From positions 1 to 44,097 of IMG/VR virus record IMGVR_UViG_3300047174_000304: DNA of 44,097 bases. The stretch is one strand, 5' to 3'. Shown here in pieces: positions 6,543 through 14,616 of this stretch. The stretch's first letter is position 1; each line of letters begins with the position of its first letter. The notes beneath the pieces are model-generated. The model ran no database searches and was not told the origin of the DNA. It saw nothing but the letters and a program-made list of their open reading frames with translations. The stretch is from a virus. Made by a program: the position numbers and the translations under genes.

Positions 6543-6809
6543 ATGGCGGAGTACGTCGCCCAGACCTTCACGGGTCAGCGCGTCTATACGGACGGGAATA
6601 CCTACGTTGACTGCGACATGCGGGGCTGTGCGCTCGTCTACGGCGGCGGCGAGCCGCCGAAGTTGACCGGCTGCAACCTCCAGGATGTGCATCTGGAGTT
6701 TGACGGGGCCGCGCTGCGGACCGTTTCGTTCATGGGCGCGATCCTGGCGCCCGTGTCGCCGCTAAAGGGCTTGCTGGCGTACCTGCCGGCTCACATCCGG
6801 GGCGGTTAG
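6543..6809 (+). CDS. Plus-strand insert in the late operon, small unknown protein (moron candidate)
   Basis: This 88-residue protein is beta-rich and carries evenly spaced turns (YTDGNTYVDCDMRGCALVYG, TGCNLQDVHLEF). It recalls short pentapeptide- or beta-helix-like proteins found in prophages. It is the only clear plus-strand gene inside the minus-strand structural region and overlaps the 3' end of the next minus gene by four bases. GGAG lies about 7 bases before the ATG. Opposite orientation suggests expression independent of the late operon, the usual sign of a moron that may work in the lysogen. Confidence 0.6.
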   Translation: MAEYVAQTFTGQRVYTDGNTYVDCDMRGCALVYGGGEPPKLTGCNLQDVHLEFDGAALRTVSFMGAILAPVSPLKGLLAYLPAHIRGG

Positions 6810-7303
6810 GCCTTACGATTTTGGCGTCGCGCCGGCGGAGTCGGCGCGCGCTTGATGGCTTCCGGCTCGATAATGCTAGCGATTTCGTCGGCGTCGCCAT
6901 GGCCATAGACGACGACGCAGACGCCGGGGGCGAGTTCTAAATCGATTTGGAGGCTACATCCGATAGAGGCTTCTGGCGCGCCCTTGGCGGGGCTCTCGGG
7001 ATCTAAAGCACTGAGGCCGCGGATGCCATCGGTCTGCATGATGAACGGGAGGCCCTCGCCGTTTTCGACTTCGAACCACTCGGCATCGGCGACCTTATCC
7101 TTGTCGATCATGCCCTTCACGGCTGACACGCTCTCACGAAGCCCGGCGTATCGAATGTGGCCGCTCATAAGATAGTAGATGCCCGACCGGGCGTCCGGAT
7201 TGCTCTCCACGAGCTTTGCCGACGCGCCCTGGATCGCCTTGATCGTTTGCGCCGGAATGATGAGCCTGCGCCCATCAGCGTAGTTGAGCCGAAGCATGGC
7301 CAT
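6806..7303 (-). CDS. Late-region protein, unknown
   Basis: This 165-residue soluble protein is of mixed alpha/beta character and ends in a basic Pro/Arg tail (RAPTPPARRQNRKA). No motif is recognised. It lies between the 65-residue protein and the plus-strand insert, downstream of the long fibre gene, and could be a fibre-associated or accessory protein. Nothing in the sequence decides this. Confidence 0.55.
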   Translation of the reverse strand: MAMLRLNYADGRRLIIPAQTIKAIQGASAKLVESNPDARSGIYYLMSGHIRYAGLRESVSAVKGMIDKDKVADAEWFEVENGEGLPFIMQTDGIRGLSALDPESPAKGAPEASIGCSLQIDLELAPGVCVVVYGHGDADEIASIIEPEAIKRAPTPPARRQNRKA

Positions 7304-7313
7304 CTGAACTGTC

Positions 7314-7511
7314 CTATACGGCGTGGTGAGAAACGAAGGTTTTCGAGGCGAAATCGTAGCGGTGGGTTTGGGCGCTCACCTTCGGGTCGTCCGTGAACGC
7401 GAGCAGGGTGCAGCCGTCCGCCACGCGGATGGCTTCGTGAGCCCGGAAGTGACCGTGCCCCTGCTGGCGGATCGAGCCATCCGCCTCGACCATGACGTGG
7501 TGTACGATCAT
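7314..7511 (-). CDS. 65-residue protein following the long tail fibre
   Basis: ATG 7511-7509 shares its A with the TGA of the long fibre gene (TGATG), which fixes this start and points to translational coupling. The product has several His residues (IVHHVM, QQGHGHFRAHEAIRV) and a YDFASKTFVSHHAV end. Small genes coupled to a fibre gene often encode fibre chaperones, but this one does not match a known chaperone family that I can recognise. Confidence 0.65.
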   Translation of the reverse strand: MIVHHVMVEADGSIRQQGHGHFRAHEAIRVADGCTLLAFTDDPKVSAQTHRYDFASKTFVSHHAV

Positions 7512-9832
7512 CAGTGTGCCGCCGATACAGTAAGTTGGGCGTAAGATAACGTGTTGGTGTTGGTATTGGACGGTATGCCCTGCACCTGGAAATCGTAGGT
7601 GTGAGCCCCGGCGGCAGGCGTGTCCTGGAAGGTGACAGACCAGGGACCGGAGCATTGACCCTGAACGATTATGCTGACCTCGCCTGTGCCCTTGTCATCG
7701 AAGCTGATGTCTTGCGTCGCCGGCACATAGACTGGGTAGCTCATGATCTGGCCGCCGTCGCGAAGCACGACAAGATAAAAATTGAACTCCGCCGAATTGA
7801 GGTTCGATGATCCATTGGCGAAGCCGCCCGAGATCGACGCGGTGACCTGGACTGCGCCCCCGAGCGCATTGACTCCGACAGAAACGAAGTCCTTTGAGCC
7901 GTAGACGTTGTTATAGGCGTTAGTATTGGCGGCATATGCCGTTGTCGTGAACGCCCCAAGAGCGCCCTGCGCCGTGCCGACGCTCCCGTCGATGAGCACA
8001 TTGCCATCAATGATGACGTTGCCTGTCAGCAGGATCGTCCCGGTCGCGCCGGCGGCGACGATAGTGACCGACGCTTGGCCGCCCTGGCTCGTCGCCGCCG
8101 AAAACTGCAGGTAGGCGGTCGTCTGCCCCTGCAAGGTGCTGATCGCGCCGGCCTGCTGGCTGACCGTGGCGCTGACGCCATTGATCGCGGCTTGCAAAGT
8201 CGTCTGGGCCGAAGCAATCGCCTGATTGGTCTGCGCCGCGGTCAGGTAGTTGTTGGTCAGCGTCGCCGAGACGCCATTGATGGACGCCTGAAGCGACGCC
8301 TCCGCCGCGGCGATGGCCTGCGTCGTCTGCGTCGTCGTCATGTAGTTGTTGGTCAGCGTGGCCGAGACGCCGTTGATACTGTTCTGCAAGGTCAGTTGAG
8401 CGGCCGATACCGCCGTCGTGATCGCCCCGTTCGTCTGGACCGTGGTCAGATAGTTGTTCGACAGGTTCGACGAGACGGTGTTGATCGACGCCTGCAGCGT
8501 GGTCTGGGCTTGCGAAACGGCGGTGGAGATCGCCCCATTGACCTGCGTCCCGGTCAGGTAGTTCGCCGAGAGGTTTGAGCTCACCCCGTTAATGCTGTTC
8601 TGGAGCGTGGTCTGGGCCGCCGAGACGGCCGTGGTGATCGCGCCGCTCACCTGCACCGAGGTCATGTAATTGGACGTCAGGTTGGACGAGACGCCGTTGA
8701 TGCTGGCCTGGAGCGAGGTCTGGGCGGCCGTGATCGCCGCGTTCGTCTGAGCCGTGGTGAAATAGTGGGTCGAGAGGTTGGACGAGACGCTGTTGATGCT
8801 CGCTTGAAGCGTGGTCTGCGCCGCAGAGACCGCGGTCGTGATGGCGCCATTGACCTGAACGGAGGTCATGTAGGTGGTGTTCAGGGTCGCCGAGACGCCG
8901 TTGATCGACGCTTGAAGCGCCGATTGGGCGGCGGCAATGGCCTGGTTCGTCTGGGTCGCGGTCAGGTAGTTGTTGGTCAGGGTGGCCGACACGCCATTGA
9001 TCGAGGCCTGAAGCGTCGTCTCGGCCGCCGCTATGGCCTGGTTGGTCTGACTGGCCGTGAGATAGCTGGTGGTCAGCGTCGCCGAGACCGAGGCCGTGGC
9101 GGCTGTCATCTCCTCGATCTGCTGGCTCAGCAGCACGCCGGCCGAATAATAGACGCCGGCGCTGTTCAGCACGAAGCCAGAGCCGTCGGACGTGACCTCG
9201 CCCAAGACCGACATGATGGACACCTGGTCGTCCAGCACGATCTTCTGCTGTTCCACGAACGGACCTATCGGAAGCCCGGCGGTCGTGAAGTTTGCGGCGT
9301 GCTCGGCGAAGAGCTGGCTGGCCTGCTGCAGCGCGCCGTTCAGCGCCGCTTCGGCCGCGTCCTCGAGGGCGTCAGCGTCCAGCACCGCAGAACCGCCGGC
9401 CTGATCAATGGCCTGGGCAGCGGCGTTCGCGGCGTCGGTCGCCTGCTGTATCGATTGCTCATAGCCATCGACCGCCGCCTGGATGGCTGTGATCTGCTGC
9501 TGCGCAACCGCGACCTGCGCCAAGGCCTCCGTAGCGTTGGTCGATGAGGCGCTGACGGTCTCGGCCAGGTCGGCTGGGTCGAAGAGATAGGCTCGCTGGC
9601 TAGGCTGGGCCGATCCCCCTGATCCCGTGACCACGACATCATAGTCGCCGTCGGCCGCCGCGAACCCGAACTGACCCTGGTTGCCCGACGTCGCCGGGTT
9701 GGCGATAGCCTCCCCCGCGTTGTCGAAAAGCGCGGCAAGCGTCTGGGTCCCGGCCAGGAACACCTCGACGGCGGCGCCGGGCAATAGGGCGCCGCTCGCC
9801 TGGTCGCAGGCGTAAAACCGAACAAACTGCAT
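7511..9832 (-). CDS. Long tail fibre with tandem 32/36-residue repeats
   Basis: Start ATG 9832 (MQFVRFYACDQASGALLPGA) is chosen over the upstream in-frame codon at 9889. It begins the usual fibre N-terminal domain, in which residues 1-75 resemble a carboxypeptidase-regulatory-like beta domain. The protein has 773 residues. A helical section follows, then nine imperfect repeats with the pattern VS(A/S)xLxxxY(L/M)TxxQxNxAI and xxLQxSING. A beta-rich C-terminal domain of about 170 residues is the probable receptor-binding part. Repeats with this hydrophobic spacing should form a long trimeric shaft. It lies downstream of the tail-collar protein and upstream of its coupled 65-residue partner. Confidence 0.85.
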   Translation of the reverse strand: MQFVRFYACDQASGALLPGAAVEVFLAGTQTLAALFDNAGEAIANPATSGNQGQFGFAAADGDYDVVVTGSGGSAQPSQRAYLFDPADLAETVSASSTNATEALAQVAVAQQQITAIQAAVDGYEQSIQQATDAANAAAQAIDQAGGSAVLDADALEDAAEAALNGALQQASQLFAEHAANFTTAGLPIGPFVEQQKIVLDDQVSIMSVLGEVTSDGSGFVLNSAGVYYSAGVLLSQQIEEMTAATASVSATLTTSYLTASQTNQAIAAAETTLQASINGVSATLTNNYLTATQTNQAIAAAQSALQASINGVSATLNTTYMTSVQVNGAITTAVSAAQTTLQASINSVSSNLSTHYFTTAQTNAAITAAQTSLQASINGVSSNLTSNYMTSVQVSGAITTAVSAAQTTLQNSINGVSSNLSANYLTGTQVNGAISTAVSQAQTTLQASINTVSSNLSNNYLTTVQTNGAITTAVSAAQLTLQNSINGVSATLTNNYMTTTQTTQAIAAAEASLQASINGVSATLTNNYLTAAQTNQAIASAQTTLQAAINGVSATVSQQAGAISTLQGQTTAYLQFSAATSQGGQASVTIVAAGATGTILLTGNVIIDGNVLIDGSVGTAQGALGAFTTTAYAANTNAYNNVYGSKDFVSVGVNALGGAVQVTASISGGFANGSSNLNSAEFNFYLVVLRDGGQIMSYPVYVPATQDISFDDKGTGEVSIIVQGQCSGPWSVTFQDTPAAGAHTYDFQVQGIPSNTNTNTLSYAQLTVSAAH
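8165..9092. repeat. Nine coding tandem repeats of 96 or 108 bp
   Basis: The units encode 32 residues (units 1, 2, 4, 8, 9) or 36 residues (units 3, 5, 6, 7), counted from each VSA/VSS. The long form carries one extra four-residue insertion in the AI-TTAVSAAQ segment. Units differ by many silent and coding changes, so the array is old and under selection, not a recent slippage product. Confidence 0.85.
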
Positions 9833-9843
9833 TCGCGAACCGC

Positions 9844-10800
9844 CTACGGTGCGACAGGAAGCGTGGCGCTGTAGCCCCGAGCCTGCCACGACAGGCCGGT
9901 GCCGAAGGCGTTCCCGCTGGTCTGGCTGTCATTGACGAAGAAGGTGGCCGTGGTGGTCGTGCCCGACTCAAATTGCGCCGTCGCTGAGCCGACGTTCGAC
10001 CCTGAGGTGTTGGTCACATCGGCATCGGCCCATTGGAACGTGCCCATCGTCACGGGGAAAGTGACGGTGATGGCGCCTTCGGCGGAAATGGCCTGCGCCA
10101 GGACGCCCCAGCATTCGACCTTCCCCGTCTTGGGGTCCCAACTCCACCAGGGGCCCGTAGGGCTCGATATGTTGCCGGATGGCTTTGCGGCGGCCATGGC
10201 GGCCGCCAGCGCCGCCATGTTGGCGATCTTGGTGGTGGCGTCACCCAACGGGGCGGTCGGCGTGGTGGGGAAGTTGCCGCTGCCGTCAAGCGCGAGCGTG
10301 GGCGCGGCAAGCGGCGCCTTGAGCCCTAGCGCCGTGTAGATGTCGGATGCGAGCGTCGCGTCGTCGTTAAGCGCTGTAGCCAATTCGTTGAGGGTGCTGA
10401 GCGCCAGCGGGGCGCCGCCCAACAGCGCCGTGACGGCGGCCTGGATCGCGCCGGCGACGCCGAGCGAGGTCGCGGCCATGGTGTCGTCTGTCCCCGCGAG
10501 GACCTCCGCGGCTGTGGCCAGCTGCACCTTGCCGGCGACCGTATGGGAGGCGGCTGCGACCGCGCTGAGCAGCTGAATGGCCTGAAGCAACTGTCCGCTG
10601 TTGGAACGCGAAGGCGTCAGCCCCGCGCCAGTGACGACGCCCACAAGCTCCTGCTGAAGAAGGTTCAGCCACCAGCCTCTGATGATGGTTGCACCCTGTA
10701 CGCCAGGCGTGCCGTCGGTGAAGAAACCCGGCCCGTCAGGACCAGCGGCCGGCGCCGCCGGTGGCGCAGCCACCGTCGTGATGTCGTCATAAAGCTGCAT
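9844..10800 (-). CDS. Tail fibre / tail-collar protein
   Basis: This protein has 318 residues. Near residue 43 it carries GWWLNLLQQELVGVVTGAGL, followed by a helical section (NSGQLLQAIQLL) that is characteristic of N-terminal parts of phage tail fibres of Mu- and P2-type phages. The segment TVAGKVQLATAAEVLAGTD near residue 88 is the typical 'G-x-V-x-L-A-t-x-x-E' fibre motif. The C-terminal third is beta-rich. It directly follows the gp48-like protein, where Mu-type phages carry their fibre genes, and it probably links fibre to baseplate. Confidence 0.8.
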   Translation of the reverse strand: MQLYDDITTVAAPPAAPAAGPDGPGFFTDGTPGVQGATIIRGWWLNLLQQELVGVVTGAGLTPSRSNSGQLLQAIQLLSAVAAASHTVAGKVQLATAAEVLAGTDDTMAATSLGVAGAIQAAVTALLGGAPLALSTLNELATALNDDATLASDIYTALGLKAPLAAPTLALDGSGNFPTTPTAPLGDATTKIANMAALAAAMAAAKPSGNISSPTGPWWSWDPKTGKVECWGVLAQAISAEGAITVTFPVTMGTFQWADADVTNTSGSNVGSATAQFESGTTTTATFFVNDSQTSGNAFGTGLSWQARGYSATLPVAP

Positions 10801-10807
10801 GAGGGCC

Positions 10808-11344
10808 TCAGGTGGTGAGGAATACGGTTGTTTCGGCGGGCGCGATCGCCTGGATGGCGGTCAGCAGCTCGGCGTTGGTCATCGCACCCGTGTTGACCTG
10901 GACCTCGATGCTCCAGGCGAAGCACCAGGTCGTGCCCTGCAGCGCCTGCCCACACATGCCGATCCCGCACCGAAAGGGCGCATAGGTCTGGATCGCTATC
11001 GTGAACCCGCGCTCTGCCGCGAAGGCGATGAAATCCGCTTTGGACTGGCCTCCGACGGCGATCAGCTGGGCGACCACATTGGCCTGACGCTGCGCTGTGC
11101 TGTCCTCGGCCTGGTCCAGCCCAAGCGACTCCTCCCACTCTGGGAGCAGGCTGACGGCGGTGGCGGGAAACGAGTCGATCAGCAGCCCTTGCGCCGCCGC
11201 GTCAAGGCGCTCGGCCGTGGGCGCGAGTACGCCAAGGACCTGCTGCTGCACGCTGCTCGACTCGGTCGGCCAGACCCGGCCGCGCGGCCGCAGGGCTGAG
11301 AGCGCGGCCGCATAATCCGATGCGGTGTAGAGCGCCCCCGTCAT
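10808..11344 (-). CDS. Baseplate/tail protein, Mu gp48 (YmfQ, DUF2313) family
   Basis: The 178-residue protein begins with a Y-x-x-x-L-x-x-L-x-P-x-G-R-x-W-P pattern (YAAALSALRPRGRVWP). It contains LLPEWEESLGLDQ and a later CGxxMCGxxL-type segment (FRCGIGMCGQAL), all hallmarks of the YmfQ family. In Mu this protein completes the baseplate rim that carries the fibres. It overlaps the gp47-like gene by four bases (ATGA). Confidence 0.88.
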   Translation of the reverse strand: MTGALYTASDYAAALSALRPRGRVWPTESSSVQQQVLGVLAPTAERLDAAAQGLLIDSFPATAVSLLPEWEESLGLDQAEDSTAQRQANVVAQLIAVGGQSKADFIAFAAERGFTIAIQTYAPFRCGIGMCGQALQGTTWCFAWSIEVQVNTGAMTNAELLTAIQAIAPAETTVFLTT

Positions 11345-12516
11345 AGCCAGACGATGTCCGCCAGGGTTGGCAGGGCGCCGAAGTTCGACGCGATATTGCT
11401 GGTGGGCGAGGCCGCGCCGGCGCTCGCCGTCATGGCCTCAATCACATAGCCCGCCGATCCTGAGATCGAGCCGATCGCGGCCTCGATCGCTGAGAGTTCA
11501 ATCACGCCGCCTGTCGTCCGGTCAGGAAGCAAGACGCCGCCGGGCGAGCCGTTAGCCAAAAAGACCGAAGCGACGGCTCCCTGAATGGCGGCCTGGACCG
11601 CCGAACCGGCTTCCGAAAGACCCGTGATCGAGATCGTGATCGTGTTCTGGGTCGGCGCGCAGCCGTAGACGAGCGCATTCACATTGCACTGGGTGAAGAC
11701 ATAGTTGGCGACCGCCAGCTGATCGCCGGTCGCGGCGACATCGCGGGTCTCCGCCGCGGCGACCCCATTGGTTCCCTGAGGAAAGCCGCCGTGCGCCGCC
11801 TCTGCGCTGTCCATCATGAAATAGACGCTGACCGTGCCAGGCCCCATGCCCTGCGGGGCGACCCAGGCGCGCGTGACGCCCGCCACGTCCTCCGCCCAGC
11901 TCGTGTAGTCGGCCACCGATCCGCCCTGCGGCGGCTGCGCATAGGCCTGCAGCATCCGGGCCCGAAAATCAGTGGCCGTCTCCAGGTCGGCCCCGGCGGC
12001 CGTGGCTGACCCTGCGGATCCCTGGGACTGGATTCCCGTCACCGAAGCGCCAAGCACCATGGCCGAGCCGACGGTCGTATTGCCTGCCGCGCCGGTTTCG
12101 GTCGCCACGACCACAGGCGTCGCGACCCCGGCGCCATTGATCGGGGCGTCGGCCGCCGTCGTGAAGGTGAACCCGTCGATCAGGCGCACGACCGACGTCC
12201 CGGCTGGGATTTTATAGCCGGCGTTCGGCGTGCCGGCGAAGTTGACCTGCAGCGCTGCGGCCTGCGGCTGCTTCTGGAAGACGTTCTTCAGCGCCGCCCA
12301 GCCTGCGATGATTTCAAGATCGACCGCCGTGAACGGGGTGGCGTTGAGCGCGATCCGGTCGAGATAGCCGTAATTCCCGTTCGTCAGCCCGGCAAGGACG
12401 TCGGCCAAAATCCCGAGGTTGGAAAACCTCAGAAGCACGCCTGAGGACGTCAGGCTGGCGGCGTCGGACCGAGCCTGCGTGCGCAGCTGGGTGAGCGTCG
12501 GACGAGCGTAGGGCAT
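11341..12516 (-). CDS. Baseplate J-like protein (Mu gp47 family)
   Basis: This 391-residue protein starts with MPYARPTLTQLRTQARSD. The conserved core includes KIPAGTSVVRLIDGFTFTT, AAGNTTVGSAMVL and the ETATDFRARMLQAY segment typical of Baseplate_J (Mu gp47, P2 J). These proteins form the wedge that surrounds the hub and undergo the large shape change at contraction. Position between gp46- and gp48-like genes is exactly as in Mu. Confidence 0.9.
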   Translation of the reverse strand: MPYARPTLTQLRTQARSDAASLTSSGVLLRFSNLGILADVLAGLTNGNYGYLDRIALNATPFTAVDLEIIAGWAALKNVFQKQPQAAALQVNFAGTPNAGYKIPAGTSVVRLIDGFTFTTAADAPINGAGVATPVVVATETGAAGNTTVGSAMVLGASVTGIQSQGSAGSATAAGADLETATDFRARMLQAYAQPPQGGSVADYTSWAEDVAGVTRAWVAPQGMGPGTVSVYFMMDSAEAAHGGFPQGTNGVAAAETRDVAATGDQLAVANYVFTQCNVNALVYGCAPTQNTITISITGLSEAGSAVQAAIQGAVASVFLANGSPGGVLLPDRTTGGVIELSAIEAAIGSISGSAGYVIEAMTASAGAASPTSNIASNFGALPTLADIVWL

Positions 12517-12517
12517 G

Positions 12518-12961
12518 TCAGCTCAAACCCTTCCACGCCCATTGATAGGTGGCCATTACGCTTCCGTCCTGATTGTACAGGGTGGCGACGATGCCCATCG
12601 CGCCCTTGCCGATCCACGAGCAGGCGACGCTCGCGCTGGCGATCACGCCGTCGTCGATCATCCATTGCAGGGCTTCGGTGCAGTAACCTTGGGCGTCGGT
12701 CAGCGTTTTCGGGATCTGCTTGGCGCGGCCGAGCAGCCATAGGCGCGAGCCGATCGGGTATTGCTGGCCGGCGTCGCCCCACCATCCGCGGCGATCGTTC
12801 GTGCCATCGGGGATCACGTCCGAAGGCCCGGCACGGCGGTCGGTGAAGAAGCTGATCAGCACCGATGTTTCCAGATCGTCGCCGCCCTGCAGGTCGCCGG
12901 GAATAATCGCCCAATCGCCATAGCTCGTCTGGGTGTTCCAGAGGGTTGTGATGTCGCCCAT
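12518..12961 (-). CDS. Baseplate wedge protein, Mu gp46 family
   Basis: The 147-residue protein opens with the gp46 pattern (DLQGGDDLETSVLISFFTDRRA) and continues with RRGWWGDAG and GSRLWLLGRAK, which mark the phage GP46 family. The family is structurally related to the T4 gp25/P2 W wedge initiators. It lies one base from the gp47-like gene. Confidence 0.9.
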   Translation of the reverse strand: MGDITTLWNTQTSYGDWAIIPGDLQGGDDLETSVLISFFTDRRAGPSDVIPDGTNDRRGWWGDAGQQYPIGSRLWLLGRAKQIPKTLTDAQGYCTEALQWMIDDGVIASASVACSWIGKGAMGIVATLYNQDGSVMATYQWAWKGLS

Positions 12962-12970
12962 GCCAAGGTC

Positions 12971-13495
12971 CTATTCAGGGATCGGCACGGTCGTCTGCGG
13001 GCCCCCCGAGATGCCGTGGACGTGCTTGACCAGGGACACCTGCGCACCGCCGAAGTTGGCGATCACGTCGCCGGTGACATGCAGGTCGCCTTTGACAGTG
13101 CAGGTGGAGAAGTTCTCGACCAGAACCGGCAGCCCGCCGCCATCGACGTGCAGCGCGTCGCCCGCCAGCCAGACTTTCTGGCCCCGTTGAGAATAGAGCT
13201 GGCTGTCGCCAACGCTGAGCCCGGTTGGCCGACTGGCCTGATGGTTCGTGCCGAGCGCCAGGGTTTGCGTCCGGTCGCCATAGGGCCGCACGACCACGAC
13301 GTCGCTGCCGATGGGCGGGTTGGACGACAAGCCGTACTCCACCACCCGCAGCACATTGTCGGTCGTCGTCGGTGTTCCGTCGGGGCCTACGCGTTCCGTC
13401 ACCTGCAGCTTCTGAATGACCCCGCCATCGTTGACGAAGCTGATGCGCGCGACATTGATCGCGTGCAGCACGCGCGCGACCACTGACCTAGCCAC
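12971..13495 (-). CDS. Baseplate spike/assembly protein, Mu gp45 (gpV-like)
   Basis: This 174-residue protein contains an OB-like N-terminal half (QKLQVTERVG, VEYGLSSNPPIGSDVVVV) and a beta-helical C-terminus. It ends in VKHVHG, the signature region of Mu gp45 and P2 gpV membrane-piercing spikes. The two His residues of such an end bind metal at the spike tip in related proteins. Its start overlaps the hub gene by eight bases. Confidence 0.85.
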   Translation of the reverse strand: MARSVVARVLHAINVARISFVNDGGVIQKLQVTERVGPDGTPTTTDNVLRVVEYGLSSNPPIGSDVVVVRPYGDRTQTLALGTNHQASRPTGLSVGDSQLYSQRGQKVWLAGDALHVDGGGLPVLVENFSTCTVKGDLHVTGDVIANFGGAQVSLVKHVHGISGGPQTTVPIPE

Positions 13496-14615
13496 CCGGG
13501 TTGTTCTCGGTGGAAGCCAGCGGAGCCGGCTGAATTTGGATGGGTTGAGGCGTGAACGCCGCGGCGGGCATCAAAACCACGTCGGCCACCTTCCCTGTTT
13601 CATCGCTGTCCAAAAACGTCACTTCGGAGATCACCAGCTGCGTGGCCGCTGGCAGTCTCAGGCCAGGAAGAGAAACCGGCGCGAGCGTATTGGGCGTCCA
13701 TAGCGTCCCGCCGACGTCACGCCAGCTATCCGCCCTCACGCTGACCGATGTTCCTCGACCCGCCCGACGGGCCGCTTCCCACCGAGCACGTCGCTCTAAT
13801 AGTTCCTGGGAGCCAGAGACCGATTCAGCGATTAGATACTTTATCCTCGACCTCAACACATTGGGATCATAGGCCGTAAAAAAGATGTTTCCGGCGTTCT
13901 CCTGCTCGGTCAGTGGAGCGATGCTGACCATAGCGCAAAGGTATTCGCTGAACCGCTGATCCATCGAATTGACGACGGACCAGGACTGCACGTTCTGGCC
14001 GTACCCGAAGCCGCTGGCCGCCTGCGCCGTGCCAACCTGCGCCAGGACAAGATCTCCGACCTCGTCCTCGTAATAGAGGAGACCGCTGTAGGTGCAGATC
14101 AGGTCGATGATCTCTTGCGCCGTCTCCCCGAGGTTCAGGTTGAACTGAGGAATAGGCGTCGATGGCTGGATGCCGAGGCTGTAGGCCGTGATGCCATAGG
14201 GCTCGGCCAGCTTGGAGGCGATCTGCAGCGCGCTCGAGCCGCTGATCTGCCCCCCGGGATACTGAGCCGAGCAATCGACCAAGTCGGCGCATTTTCCGCG
14301 GCCGACGATGCCCAGCTTGTGGCTACCCGCATCGCCCTGGTCGGTGTCCCGGTCGATGTAGCCGGTGATGACGGTGTCCCGGCCGATCTGGACTGTGCAG
14401 GTTTGACCGGCATAGGCGACGACGGCCGAATTGTCGGTGGGATTGGCGACTGTCAACCCAAGCTCAAAGTCGTTCGTGATGCCTTCGCAGCGCCGCGTGA
14501 TCCGCACATCTGTCCAGCCGGTAACCCCCTGGCCGTTGACCGTCAGCGTGATGGTATCATCGGGCGTAGCCGCGCTGGCCGTGACCGTTATGGGGGCTAC
14601 CGTCGTATCGGTCAT
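13488..14615 (-). CDS. Baseplate hub protein (Mu gp44 / P2 gpD-like)
   Basis: The 375-residue protein has the tail-hub fold indicators: an N-terminal VRITRRCEGITNDFELGLT block, VQIGRDTVITGYID near residue 80, then a GKCADLVDCSA segment. NLNLGETAQEIIDLICTYSG and a C-terminal VADVVLMP strand follow. Mu gp44 and P2 gpD form the trimeric hub on which the spike docks. It lies between the DNA-circularisation protein and the spike, as in Mu. Confidence 0.85.
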   Translation of the reverse strand: MTDTTVAPITVTASAATPDDTITLTVNGQGVTGWTDVRITRRCEGITNDFELGLTVANPTDNSAVVAYAGQTCTVQIGRDTVITGYIDRDTDQGDAGSHKLGIVGRGKCADLVDCSAQYPGGQISGSSALQIASKLAEPYGITAYSLGIQPSTPIPQFNLNLGETAQEIIDLICTYSGLLYYEDEVGDLVLAQVGTAQAASGFGYGQNVQSWSVVNSMDQRFSEYLCAMVSIAPLTEQENAGNIFFTAYDPNVLRSRIKYLIAESVSGSQELLERRARWEAARRAGRGTSVSVRADSWRDVGGTLWTPNTLAPVSLPGLRLPAATQLVISEVTFLDSDETGKVADVVLMPAAAFTPQPIQIQPAPLASTENNPGG

Positions 14616-14616
14616 G

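Noticed and set aside
8165-9092. CRISPR-like regular repeats
   Set aside because: Units are long, imperfect and strictly in frame inside a tail-fibre gene; there are no unique spacers.
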